DNA from: Thiobacillus denitrificans DSM 12475
GTDB lineage: Bacteria; Pseudomonadota; Gammaproteobacteria; Burkholderiales; Thiobacillaceae
Reading direction: 5' to 3'
Length of the DNA: 64,000 bases
Assembly (NCBI RefSeq): GCF_000376425.1
Contig: NZ_AQWL01000003.1
Span: forward strand, 153,895-217,894
Part shown: positions 43,841-52,583 of the stretch, piece after piece
Layout of the letters: every line of letters begins with the position of its first letter
Numbering within the stretch: the stretch's first letter is position 1
Position numbers and translations under genes: made by a program
The notes under the pieces: model-generated
What the model saw: the letters and a program-made list of their open reading frames with translations, nothing else
Told to the model about the DNA's origin: nothing
Databases searched by the model: none

Positions 43841-44677
43841 TCAGGCCGGGCGCGTGCCCCTGCAAGCCGGATATTGAGAACACCCCCAGAACGCATTGCC
43901 CTGATTCCCTCCACGCTTGGCGATGCGCTTGACCATCGGGCTTTGGCAGACCGGGCAGGCCGGTGCATCTTCAGGCTCGACAGCCGGGGCGGCTGAGGCA
44001 ACCTTGCTTGGCGCGCTCACCCCGCGAATCAGCGCATGCAGCGCCTCCCCATCCATCAGCTCGATGTTGCGGCCCACAGCAAAAGCGCGTGCGTCGTTCG
44101 TGAATACTCCCGACGTCACCACAAAGCCGCCGGTCGCGCCTTTTGCCGCCATCACCCCGTAGAGTTCGCGCACGGTGGTCACACCCACCTTGTAGGCCTT
44201 CCACTGCTTGCACTGCACCAGCAAAGTCTCGCCGCCCTTTTTCAGCACCAGATCGATTCCGCCATCGGCCCCGCCGCCACCGGTCTCGTTCACAGAATAG
44301 CCCTTGCGCCGGAAGGCCTCGCCCACCAAAGCCTCGAACTGCTGCCAGCTCATGTCGTTGAGCACGCTCCGAACCGGGCTTGTCGCCACCTGCTCATGCA
44401 AGGCCCGGCGTTTGGCCCTGCCATAGGCCGATATCGCCGCACCGACGAGGAAAGTAAATGGCAGCAGATATTGGCCGAACACGGCGAGCGACTGAAGAAC
44501 CGAGCTCACGACGGACTTCCCCATCTGGCCGGGCTGGGAGACGATCGTCACTTCCGTGTTCGCCACGCCGTGCAGCCATACATACGCGCCCGCCGCGAGT
44601 GCCACGCCCACCCACCAGGGCAGCTTGCTGGTGGTTTCGATCAAGACTTCAAAGAGATTTTGTTTGCGACGTGCCAA
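43841..44677 (-). CDS. Membrane-anchored Mrr-like nuclease with topoisomerase-type zinc finger
   Basis: A 278-residue protein starting at TTG. Two hydrophobic segments lie at residues about 20-36 and 60-85. Then comes an Mrr-type restriction endonuclease fold: MSWQQFEALVGEAFRRKGY, GGIDLVLKKGGETLLVQCKQWK (Asp...Gln-x-Lys catalytic core) and GGFVVTSGVFT. The C-terminus has a CPVC...GCSQYPACRG zinc ribbon as in topoisomerase I. Such proteins cut modified or foreign DNA. It is 66 bases downstream of the restriction-modification gene, probably in the same operon. Confidence 0.88.
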   Translation of the reverse strand: MARRKQNLFEVLIETTSKLPWWVGVALAAGAYVWLHGVANTEVTIVSQPGQMGKSVVSSVLQSLAVFGQYLLPFTFLVGAAISAYGRAKRRALHEQVATSPVRSVLNDMSWQQFEALVGEAFRRKGYSVNETGGGGADGGIDLVLKKGGETLLVQCKQWKAYKVGVTTVRELYGVMAAKGATGGFVVTSGVFTNDARAFAVGRNIELMDGEALHALIRGVSAPSKVASAAPAVEPEDAPACPVCQSPMVKRIAKRGGNQGNAFWGCSQYPACRGTRPA

Positions 44678-44743
44678 TTGATGTTTCCTGATGATGAGTA
44701 AATTTGTAGGTCAGCACCACGACACGGCGAATCCGGCAGGCGC

Positions 44744-47700
44744 TCATCGTGCGGCCTCCTGTATCTGCCGCGTGATCTCCACGGTCCTCACGCTCACCGT
44801 CGCCACCCGCATCATGAGGTCGATCACCTTGTCCTTGTAATCGGCGAAGCGGTAAGTGTCGAATTTCTCGCGGATGGTGGGGTCCTTGGGTTTCTTTTCC
44901 TTGTACTGGTCGAGTATCCATTCCAGCGCCGAGCGGTTGCCGAGCTTGTAATCCCACGCCTCGTGCGGAATGCCAGACAGGGTGGTTTCGCTGTCGAGCA
45001 CGATGCGGCCGGCGTCCTTGTCGGCCTTCAGCATCGCCTTGGGCGCCTGGCCAGCGGCGCGGGCTTTCTCGTCGGGAATGTCGGTGCGCGTCAGCGCGCA
45101 GGGTTCGACCGATTCGTAGCCGATGTGCCAGTCCATCAACGCCCTGCCCCACTCGGCCCATTGCCAGAAGTTGGCGTAGAACGGGATGCGTGGAAATTCA
45201 CGCTTCAGGTTCTGCGCGTATTTCTCGCGGTAGACCGGATCGTGCAGCACCGCGTAGCAGTAGTGGAAGATAGCTTCCCGGGTGATCTTGCGGGCGGTCT
45301 TGCCGGTGCCGGTTTCGGGTTTGTAGTGCTCGGTGAACTGCTTCAAGGCCCAATCGGTGATGTTATCAACTCGGCTTCCAGCTTCGTCGACCCTTTGAAT
45401 GGGTAATGCCACTGCCGCCGCTGCGGCACCAACAAAGTGATAGTCGAAGACCTTGTCCAATGCCTGGACCATAAAAGGCTTCTGTGAGCCGGCGTCAGTG
45501 AACGCGATACAAGGGTTCACTGCAGAGCCTTCCGCACCGAATAGCCGTGTGGTCATGTACTGCATTTCGTTGAGCCGTGTATCAAAGTACATGTGCTTTT
45601 TGATAAAGGGCCTGTATTGGGCTGAGACGCAACGTGATTCGCCAAACTCGTATTTGACCCCCGCCTTCAAGTCATTCTTGACGGCCCGTGACCATTTGAT
45701 TGAACCATTAAGATGCTCAGCAAGCCCTTCTCGGTCATGGTTGGCATTCAAGCGGTGGACGTCTGCGTTGTATGAGTTAATCAGCCATTGAATTTTAGTT
45801 TGTAACCTTTCACGAGAATCGTCGTACACCCACTCGTCGCGAGAGGTGACAACCCCGAGCGAGAACATCTTGAATATCGCTCTATCCTTCGTTGTTGTCT
45901 TCGACGCTTTAGTCCCTTTGCTCGCCAAGGGAATCAGTGACTCGAAGTCGTTGCTGGTGAGGTTGATCCAGTTGTGCTTCGCGTCCGGCACCACTTCCTC
46001 GAACGCCATGTCGCTGATCCGGGCGTTGTGCAGAAAGGTCAGCTTCTCCACCGCCGTCTCCATCTCCGGTCGCCGCGCGTAGAAGATCCGGCAGCCCTTC
46101 TGCTTCGCGCGCTTGACCATGAAGCTGATGGCGACGCCGGTCTGGATGCCGAAGACGTTGTGGGTCGTGCCCGATAGCTTCGGATTCGCACGCACGTCGC
46201 CGCCGAGGTCGACGATGCGGATTTCGTTGAATTCCTTTTCCGCGATGGCGCGAAAGCCGTCGAAGGTGCGGCTGTCGATGAAGCTGCGGTTGGTGATGAA
46301 GGCGAGCACACCGTTTTCGTCCAGCCGGTCGGCCGCCCAGCGGAAGAAGCGCGAATACATGTCGTACACCTTGGTCTTCTGCGCGGTGCTGGCGGCGATG
46401 TAGGTTTCCTTGATGCGCTTGTCGATCTCGGGGTATTCGCGGTTCTTGTTGTTCTCGTTCTCGTTGAGCTGGTTGGCGTTGTAGGGCGGGTTGCCGATGA
46501 TGACGCTGATGCGGCGGCTGTTCTGCACGCGGATGCGCTTGACGTTGTCGTCGGACACCGAGCCGAACAGGTCGTCCATGTGGCCGGCGTGCTTGCGCAG
46601 CGCGTAGGTGTTGTCGAGCGTGTCGACGAAGCACAGGCCGGGGAATTCCTCGTAGTTGTCCATCGCCTGCGCATAGGTCGCCTCGATGTTCAGGTTGGCG
46701 ACGTAGTACGGCAGGATTGCGACTTCGTTGGCGTGCAGCTCGTGCCGGTACTTGTGCCTGAGCTTGGCGGGCTGGCCGCGGAAGTGCTCGATCAGCTCGC
46801 AGACGAAGGTGCCGGTGCCGGTGGCCGGGTCGAGGATATGGACGTCCTTGTCGACAAGGTTGCGCTTGAAGTGGTGTTCGCACAGCCAGTCGGCGCTTTC
46901 GATCATGAAGCGAACGATCTCATTGGGCGTGTACACCACGCCCAGCCGGTCGGCGGCCTTGGGGTTGTAGACCTTGTAGAAGTTCTCGTAGATGGATTTG
47001 AGGAAGGCCTGCTTTTCGTGATGCGTGGCGATCTCGGCTGCCGCCTTGCGGATGGCGGTGTAGTAGAGCGCCAGCCCCTTGAGCGTCTGATGCTTGGTGT
47101 TGCCGGTGAAGAAGGTGGATTCGAGCTTGTGCAGCTCGCGCGCGATGTTGTTGTCCTCGTGATAGTTGGTGCCGGGGAACACGGCTGCGAACACTTCGCC
47201 GGTAAGGATGTGCTGGATCAGCATTTCGCGCACATCCGCCTCGATGAGGCTGGGATTAATCGCTTCCTGCGCGTGCTTGAGAAACTCACCTGCCGCCTTG
47301 TGGAATGCGGTTTCGTCCTTAAGTGCCTGCACGATCATGGCGCGCAGCGATTCGAGCACCGCGGGCAGGTCGATCTTGAATTGCTCGACGGCCTTGCGGA
47401 AGGCTTCGATCTCCGGCCGTTCGTACCCAAAAAACAGCTTGAGCAGCTTTTCCAGTTGCGCCACATCCTCGACGCCGCAGCGCATGACTTCCTCGCCGTG
47501 CTGGATCAGCACGACCTGGGTGGAGTCATCGAAGATGATGTTGGTCTTGGGATAGCCACGCTTGAATTTGTGGGCGATCTCGGCGTCGAGGTCGTCCTTC
47601 TCATCCTTGGCCTCCCAGTAGCCGAAGGGAACACGCAGAGTGTGGAGCAGCGCGCCGTCCACATAGCGGCGTTCCTTGGTTTTGGTTTCCAACTCGTACT

Positions 47701-47848
47701 CGGGGATGAAGGTGAGGTCGAGCGACCTGCCCCAGGCCTTGAGCAAATCCTTGAACGCTTCACGTAGTACAGACTCGCGATGCGTGCCCGATACTTTTCT
47801 GAGCGTCGCAAGTTCGCCGAGGTATTTGTTAATTAGTAGCTGGCTCAA
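44744..47848 (-). CDS. Single-chain restriction-modification enzyme (type IIG/ISP-like)
   Basis: A 1034-residue protein. The N-terminus has a nuclease core Asp64...Glu79-Ala-Lys81 (VDGALLHTLRVPFGYWEAK). The adenine methyltransferase has motif I LDPATGTGTF near residue 340 and NPPY at 453-456. Type ISP enzymes of about 1500 residues have a helicase domain between these parts; none is seen here, so it behaves more like a type IIG enzyme. The region of residues about 630-830 is probably the target-recognition domain and its DNA is visibly poorer in G+C than the flanks. It should methylate and cut one specific DNA sequence. Confidence 0.9.
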   Translation of the reverse strand: MSQLLINKYLGELATLRKVSGTHRESVLREAFKDLLKAWGRSLDLTFIPEYELETKTKERRYVDGALLHTLRVPFGYWEAKDEKDDLDAEIAHKFKRGYPKTNIIFDDSTQVVLIQHGEEVMRCGVEDVAQLEKLLKLFFGYERPEIEAFRKAVEQFKIDLPAVLESLRAMIVQALKDETAFHKAAGEFLKHAQEAINPSLIEADVREMLIQHILTGEVFAAVFPGTNYHEDNNIARELHKLESTFFTGNTKHQTLKGLALYYTAIRKAAAEIATHHEKQAFLKSIYENFYKVYNPKAADRLGVVYTPNEIVRFMIESADWLCEHHFKRNLVDKDVHILDPATGTGTFVCELIEHFRGQPAKLRHKYRHELHANEVAILPYYVANLNIEATYAQAMDNYEEFPGLCFVDTLDNTYALRKHAGHMDDLFGSVSDDNVKRIRVQNSRRISVIIGNPPYNANQLNENENNKNREYPEIDKRIKETYIAASTAQKTKVYDMYSRFFRWAADRLDENGVLAFITNRSFIDSRTFDGFRAIAEKEFNEIRIVDLGGDVRANPKLSGTTHNVFGIQTGVAISFMVKRAKQKGCRIFYARRPEMETAVEKLTFLHNARISDMAFEEVVPDAKHNWINLTSNDFESLIPLASKGTKASKTTTKDRAIFKMFSLGVVTSRDEWVYDDSRERLQTKIQWLINSYNADVHRLNANHDREGLAEHLNGSIKWSRAVKNDLKAGVKYEFGESRCVSAQYRPFIKKHMYFDTRLNEMQYMTTRLFGAEGSAVNPCIAFTDAGSQKPFMVQALDKVFDYHFVGAAAAAVALPIQRVDEAGSRVDNITDWALKQFTEHYKPETGTGKTARKITREAIFHYCYAVLHDPVYREKYAQNLKREFPRIPFYANFWQWAEWGRALMDWHIGYESVEPCALTRTDIPDEKARAAGQAPKAMLKADKDAGRIVLDSETTLSGIPHEAWDYKLGNRSALEWILDQYKEKKPKDPTIREKFDTYRFADYKDKVIDLMMRVATVSVRTVEITRQIQEAAR

Positions 47849-47966
47849 CGCCTCTCCCCCACCGAATTCAAAGATTCAGGTTTTTGTTGGAGGCGAATCC
47901 GCGACCCCCTGTCTTTGTTATCAGGGGGATTCTCGCATAGGTCGTCAGGTTATCGACTGGACATGA

Positions 47967-48968
47967 TCACCCCAGCGGCGAAGGCGGCTGCCAGATCCCA
48001 TCCCACGCCGCCTGCGCCGACATCCTCATCCGCTCGGGCAGCGTCAGCTTCCTCTGATAGCTCACCTGCAGCACCCTCCCCCGCTTACACGCGGCGCGGA
48101 CGATCTCGTCGCTGGTCGCGAGTTCGTCGACCAGCCCCAGCTCCAGCGCCTGGCTGCCGAGCCAGGCTTCGCCGGTAGCGACCTTGTCCATGTCGAGCTG
48201 GCGGCGCTCGTGCACGAAGGCGCGGAAGCGCGCGTGGATTTCCTCCAGTTCCTCGCGCAGCTTGGCGCGGCCGGCTTCGGTGTTCTCGCCGAACACGGTG
48301 ACGGTGCGCTTGTACTGGCCGGCGGTGAACTGTTCCCAGTCAATGTCGCGCGCCTGCAGCCAGCGGTGGAAGTTGGGCAGCTGCGCGATGACGCCGATGG
48401 AGCCGACGAGCGCGAACGGCGAGGCGACGATCTTGTCGGCGGCGACGGCCATGAGGTAGCCGCCGCTGGCGGCGACGGTGTCGACCATCACGGTGAGCGG
48501 CAGTTTGGCGTCGCGCAGCCGCAGCAGCTGGGCGGCGGCGAGGCCGTAGCGGTTGACCATGCCGCCGGGGCTTTCCAGTCGCAGCAGCACGGCGTCGCCC
48601 GGCTTGGCGACCTGCAGGATGGCGGTGATTTCCTCGCGCAGCGCGACGAAGGCGGAGGCGCGGATGTCGCCCTTGAAGTCGATGAGATAGCTGCACGGCC
48701 CGGCTTCCCCCTGCTGCTGCCGGGCCTTGCGCTCAGCCTTGCGCCGCTTCGCCAGGTTTTTGAAAACCTTCTTCGACAGCCGCACCGCCTCGATGCGGTC
48801 GCCGGCGGCTTCGAGCTGGCGGTTGATGTCGGTGACCTGGATTTCGCCGAGGTGCCTGCCCTTGCGGCGCGCCAGCGCGACCAGCCCGGCAGCGAGCGCA
48901 ATGGCGGCCAGCACCAGGGTGGCGACCTCGGCCAGGAACAGCGCGTAGTGCGCGGCGAACTCGTTCAT
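47967..48968 (-). CDS. sohB: S49 family inner-membrane protease SohB
   Basis: A 333-residue protease. It has an N-terminal membrane helix, then the S49 core: ALVGSIGVI and VDTVAASGGYLMAVAADKI around the catalytic Ser (ASGGY), with a Lys expected in the ...TAGQYKRTVT region. SohB/SppA-type proteases degrade signal peptides or membrane protein fragments. Its ATG overlaps the stop of a 21-codon frame with a good ribosome-binding site, which could control its translation. Confidence 0.92.
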   Translation of the reverse strand: MNEFAAHYALFLAEVATLVLAAIALAAGLVALARRKGRHLGEIQVTDINRQLEAAGDRIEAVRLSKKVFKNLAKRRKAERKARQQQGEAGPCSYLIDFKGDIRASAFVALREEITAILQVAKPGDAVLLRLESPGGMVNRYGLAAAQLLRLRDAKLPLTVMVDTVAASGGYLMAVAADKIVASPFALVGSIGVIAQLPNFHRWLQARDIDWEQFTAGQYKRTVTVFGENTEAGRAKLREELEEIHARFRAFVHERRQLDMDKVATGEAWLGSQALELGLVDELATSDEIVRAACKRGRVLQVSYQRKLTLPERMRMSAQAAWDGIWQPPSPLG

Positions 48969-49030
48969 CCCGGGATGCGCTGCGCGCTGGAACCGCTGTC
49001 GGCCTGGGTGATGCTGAGGATGGTTTTCAT
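48965..49030 (-). CDS. Possible 21-codon leader peptide of sohB
   Basis: GAGGAGTCCGCC precedes an ATG at 49030 and a 21-residue frame (MKTILSITQADSGSSAQRIP then Gly) whose TGA overlaps the sohB ATG as ATGA. The upstream ribosome-binding site is better than any visible for sohB itself, so sohB may be translated by reinitiation after this peptide. Not supported by homology. Confidence 0.4.
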   Translation of the reverse strand: MKTILSITQADSGSSAQRIPG

Positions 49031-49196
49031 GGCGGACTCCTCGTGGGTGCGTTGACGGGCTGATTCAGTGTAGCAATGGGGGCAGGAAAGCGCGGGACCA
49101 GGACGTCCCCTTGTCAGGGCTTCGACGGGCCCAGTCCGAACGCTGGCCAGGTTCGGTGGATTGTTGGGATGTACGTCGATTTCAGCCGCCCTGCCC

Positions 49197-49877
49197 TCAC
49201 AGCACCTGATTGACCTCGAACACCACATCGATGCCCTGCCCGTTCCAGTGATATTCCAGATAGGCGGCGTGCAGGCAGTTTTTCACGATGCCGGTGCGCA
49301 GGGCAGCGAGGCATTCGCCGCCGGGGTGGCGCACCGAGGGGTACACGATGCCGAGCGCGCCTGCGGCCCGCAGGGTGCGGCCGATGCCCTGGGCGTAGGC
49401 GTAGTCGTCGGGGTCGACGATGCGGGGGTCGCGCTGGCTGGCCTCACGCAGGTCGGCTGCCTGGCCCTTCGCTTCCACGCTGTAGAGCCGCATTGACAGG
49501 CGCATCGGCGGCTCGGCGGTGGCCTGCATGAACAAAGTGGAGTGGTAGCGGGTTTCGGCGATGGCGGTGTCGCGCTTGCGGGCGCAGTAGAAGACGCCGT
49601 AACGGCCGTCGCTGAAGCGGCTGCCGTGCGGGTTGAGATGGGTGAAGGCGGCCATGATGCAGGTGCTGCCGGGGCCGAACAGCCTTTCGCCGGGCGGGAC
49701 CAGGCTGATCTCGCCGACTTCGTCGCGGATGCGGTCGTTGGTCATGGCCTCCAGTGCATAGAGGGCATCGAAATCCTCGGTACGGGCGACGCGCTCGAAC
49801 AGGCCGACCGCAGGATAACGGCTGGGAATGACGCGAAAGGCGGGATTCCAGTTCAGCCGCGCGGTCGGATAATTCAA
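49197..49877 (-). CDS. RES-domain toxin
   Basis: A 226-residue RES protein with TTG start overlapping the antitoxin stop (TTGA). FRVIPSRYPAVGLFERV at the N-terminus, YGVFYCARKRDTAIAETRYH in the middle and a late Ser-rich VYPSVRHPGG region carry the conserved Arg, Tyr, Glu and Ser of RES toxins. Family members degrade NAD+ and arrest growth. The TTG start and overlap would keep toxin translation low and coupled to the antitoxin. The length is normal. Confidence 0.88.
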   Translation of the reverse strand: MNYPTARLNWNPAFRVIPSRYPAVGLFERVARTEDFDALYALEAMTNDRIRDEVGEISLVPPGERLFGPGSTCIMAAFTHLNPHGSRFSDGRYGVFYCARKRDTAIAETRYHSTLFMQATAEPPMRLSMRLYSVEAKGQAADLREASQRDPRIVDPDDYAYAQGIGRTLRAAGALGIVYPSVRHPGGECLAALRTGIVKNCLHAAYLEYHWNGQGIDVVFEVNQVL

Positions 49878-50290
49878 GCCCAGCCGCCCCGCCGTGCGTC
49901 GAGATACTGGCGCACCGCGACCAGGTCGGCGACGTTGCCGCCGAGCATGCGCTCGAGCGCGCTCTTGCCGCCGAAAAGCGGCGCGCTGTTGGGCTTTTTC
50001 ACCCAGGCGTCGGCGGCATCGGTGGCTGGCAACAGGATCTGCAGCGCCTTGTAGATGCCCAGGATGTAGGACAGGCGCTCGAGCGTGTCGCGCTTGAGGT
50101 CGGCGGACTCGGGGGCGGACTTCCATTTGAAGAAGGTCGAACGGCCGGGCGCGCCCAGCAGCACCATTTGCGCATCGGCGTTCAGGCCCCAGTCGCGCGC
50201 GATGTTGAAGAACGCGCGCAGGCCGGCGGCGGACAGTTCACGGTTGCTCGGTTTGCTCTGGAGCTTGGCGGCATTGGCTGTGCTTCGCAT
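49874..50290 (-). CDS. Xre/MbcA/ParS-type antitoxin
   Basis: A 138-residue antitoxin. The N-terminal HTH-like region (LRAFFNIARDWGLNADAQMVLLG, RDTLERLSYILGIYKAL) is followed by the toxin-binding C-terminal domain PLFGGKSALERMLGGNVADLVAVRQYLD. GGAGGCGTG precedes the ATG at 50290. It neutralises the RES toxin encoded directly downstream and probably represses its own promoter through the palindrome at 50335-50350. Confidence 0.9.
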   Translation of the reverse strand: MRSTANAAKLQSKPSNRELSAAGLRAFFNIARDWGLNADAQMVLLGAPGRSTFFKWKSAPESADLKRDTLERLSYILGIYKALQILLPATDAADAWVKKPNSAPLFGGKSALERMLGGNVADLVAVRQYLDARRGGWA

Positions 50291-50334
50291 CACGCCTCCA
50301 CGTAAGTATCGTTTCAAACTCGTGACGTTAACTT

Positions 50335-50350
50335 AGTCCATTTATGGACT
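50335..50350. promoter_or_regulatory. Palindrome upstream of the antitoxin gene
   Basis: AGTCCATTTATGGACT is a perfect 7-bp inverted repeat with a two-base centre, 45 bases before the antitoxin ATG. It is a good candidate operator for the Xre-type antitoxin. A run of T follows on the plus strand, but the stem is too short for a convincing terminator. Confidence 0.5.
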
Positions 50351-50524
50351 TTTTGCAACGTCGGGGCGGATAAGCGTATCGGCTTGCCGAGGACGGGTGC
50401 GGATGATGCCTGGCAGAAGATCCCGGGCTTTAATCTTTTTAAGCACGGTGTCGCGATGAATCGGATCGGTATTGTGACTTCATCGTAAGGCGAGCCCTGC
50501 GCTCCGCTCCCTCGTCGTTGCGCG

Positions 50525-51853
50525 CTACTTCCCCGTCTCCTCATCGAGCTTCTTCAGATGCGCCAGTTTCTCGGCGATCTTGCCTTCGAGTCCGCGCGGC
50601 GTAGGCGCGTAGAACTGCTGCTCCTGCAAGTCGTCGGGGAAGTAGCGTTCGCCGGCGGCGTAGGCCTCGGGCTCGTCATGGGCGTAGCGGTAGGCGCGAC
50701 CGTAGCCGAGTTCCTTCATCAGTTTGGTGGGGGCATTGCGCAGGTGGATGGGGACGTCGTTGGAGGGGTGGGACTGCACGAAGGCGCGTGCGGCGTTGTA
50801 GGCGACGTAGGCGGCGTTGCTCTTGGGCGCGCAGGCGAGGTAGAGGCAGGCTTCGGCCAGCGCGAGCTCGCCTTCGGGTGAGCCCAGTCTTTCGTAGGTT
50901 TCGACCGCGTCCAGGGCCAATCTCAACGCGCGCGGGTCGGCCAGGCCGATATCCTCGGAAGCCATGCGGATCAGCCGCCGGCCGAGGTAGCGCGGGTCGG
51001 CGCCGCCGTCGAACATGCGCACCAGCCAGTACAGCGCCGCATCCGGGTCGCTGCCGCGCACGCTCTTGTGCAGCGCGGAAATCTGGTCGTAGAAGGCCTC
51101 GCCGCCCTTGTCGAAGCGGCGCAGCGACTGCGCCAGCGCATTTTCAACGAAGGCGGCATCGACTTCCCCGGCATCGGAAGTGCGCGCGGCGGTGTCGAGC
51201 TGTTCCAGCAGGTTCAACAGCTTGCGGGCGTCGCCATCGGCGTAGGCGGCCAGGAGCTTGTCGACGCCCTCGCCCAGTTTCAGCCCCGGCAGTTCTTTCA
51301 AGGCGCGCTGCATCAGCTGACTGAGTTCGTCGGGCGTGAGCGATTTCAGCACGTAGACCTGGGCGCGCGACAGCAGCGCGCCGACGACTTCGAACGAAGG
51401 GTTTTCGGTGGTGGCGCCGATGAAAGTGAAGAGGCCGGATTCGACGTGCGGCAAAAACGCGTCCTGTTGCGACTTGTTGAAGCGATGCACTTCGTCGACG
51501 AACAGGATGGTGGTGCGACCGGTGCTCTGGTTCATGCGCGCGCGCTCGACCGCTTCGCGGATGTCCTTGACGCCGGAGAGCACGGCGGAAATAGCGATGA
51601 AGTCGGCACCGAAGGCCTGCGCTGTGAGCCGCGCCAGCGTCGTCTTGCCGACGCCCGGCGGCCCCCACAGGATCATCGAATGCAGCTTGCCGGAATCGAA
51701 GGCGAGCCTGAGCGGCTTGCCGGGGCCGAGCAGATGGGTCTGGCCGACGACATCGGCCAGCGTGTGCGGGCGCAGGCGCTCGGCCAGCGGCGCGCGCGGA
51801 TCGTCGCGCGCCGGCCCGGACGCGGCAGCGGGGAAAAGGTCGTCAGTCGCCAA
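50525..51853 (-). CDS. rarA: Replication-associated recombination protein A
   Basis: A 442-residue AAA+ ATPase of the RarA/MgsA/WRNIP1 family. Walker [13 protein letters not shown], Walker [13 protein letters not shown], sensor [11 protein letters not shown] and the clamp-loader-like C-terminus ([14 protein letters not shown]) are all present. It acts at stalled replication forks. The start is taken as TTG 51853, which overlaps the end of lolA by 11 bases and gives the usual LATDDLF N-terminus. It is translationally coupled to lolA. Confidence 0.93.
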   Translation of the reverse strand: MATDDLFPAAASGPARDDPRAPLAERLRPHTLADVVGQTHLLGPGKPLRLAFDSGKLHSMILWGPPGVGKTTLARLTAQAFGADFIAISAVLSGVKDIREAVERARMNQSTGRTTILFVDEVHRFNKSQQDAFLPHVESGLFTFIGATTENPSFEVVGALLSRAQVYVLKSLTPDELSQLMQRALKELPGLKLGEGVDKLLAAYADGDARKLLNLLEQLDTAARTSDAGEVDAAFVENALAQSLRRFDKGGEAFYDQISALHKSVRGSDPDAALYWLVRMFDGGADPRYLGRRLIRMASEDIGLADPRALRLALDAVETYERLGSPEGELALAEACLYLACAPKSNAAYVAYNAARAFVQSHPSNDVPIHLRNAPTKLMKELGYGRAYRYAHDEPEAYAAGERYFPDDLQEQQFYAPTPRGLEGKIAEKLAHLKKLDEETGK

Positions 51854-52466
51854 TGATGTCGGCGCCCTTCGGCGGAGTGAACGTGAAGCGCGACGGTGCA
51901 ATGGACGGGTTGCGCACCATGCGCGACAGCTTGAGCGTGGTGCGCTGGCCGAAGAAGTCGAACAGCTCCATCTGCACCAGCACGTCGCCCTTGAAGCCCA
52001 TGCGGATGCGTTCGAAGCTGGTGTCCCTGGTTTTTGGCGTGGCTTCCAGCCATTCCAGGCCGTCGGCCACGCCGGCGTTCTTCAGGGCGAAGTATTTTTC
52101 GATGGCGTTGTCGCCTGCCAGCAGCGCGGCGGGGGTTCCGGCGATAACGTCGCCGAGCGACTTGACCGTGACCTGTTCCAGATCGGCGTCGTACAACCAC
52201 AGCTTGACGCCGTCGCCGACGATCACCTGCTCGTACGGCGTGCTGTAGTCCCAGCGGAACTTGCCGGGACGGGCGAACGCCATCTTGCCGCTGGCCTGCT
52301 GGGTGACGCGGCCGGACTTGTCGGCGACGGTCTGGCTGAAGTCGGCCTCGGCGGTCCGGGCGCCGGCAATAAAGGCCTGCAGGCGTTCGACGCCGCCGGC
52401 GTGAGTCATCATGGGCAGCGCGAGGGCACAGGCCGCAATCAACTGTTTCAAGCGCAATGGTTTCAA
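51843..52466 (-). CDS. lolA: Outer-membrane lipoprotein carrier LolA
   Basis: A 207-residue periplasmic chaperone with a signal peptide ([15 protein letters not shown]) and the LolA landmarks [31 protein letters not shown] and [14 protein letters not shown]. It carries lipoproteins from LolCDE to the outer membrane. It lies between hppA and rarA on the same strand, behind a strong terminator, so it has its own promoter. Confidence 0.94.
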   Translation of the reverse strand: MKPLRLKQLIAACALALPMMTHAGGVERLQAFIAGARTAEADFSQTVADKSGRVTQQASGKMAFARPGKFRWDYSTPYEQVIVGDGVKLWLYDADLEQVTVKSLGDVIAGTPAALLAGDNAIEKYFALKNAGVADGLEWLEATPKTRDTSFERIRMGFKGDVLVQMELFDFFGQRTTLKLSRMVRNPSIAPSRFTFTPPKGADIIGD

Positions 52467-52522
52467 GCCGGGTTCTCCAAAGGGGTACTGCTTTCAGGCG
52501 GTCGAAACGTCCGCAGGTTCCC

Positions 52523-52563
52523 GCCAAAACAAAACCGCCCTGCACTATATCGTGCAGGGCGGT
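52523..52563 (-). terminator. Rho-independent terminator after hppA
   Basis: On the minus strand ACCGCCCTGCAC, a 6-base loop and GTGCAGGGCGGT form a perfect 12-bp stem, followed by TTTTGTTTTGG. It lies 20 bases after the hppA stop. Confidence 0.92.
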
Positions 52564-52583
52564 CAGGGGTGAAGCCCGGGTGT

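Noticed and set aside
43702-44001. A 99-codon frame between the DUF2283 remnant and the Mrr-like gene
   Set aside because: It overlaps the end of the Mrr-like gene in another frame and shows no family features.
47905-47928. A 7-bp inverted repeat between the restriction gene and sohB
   Set aside because: The stem is short, the loop is 10 bases and no T-run follows on either strand, so it was not called a terminator.
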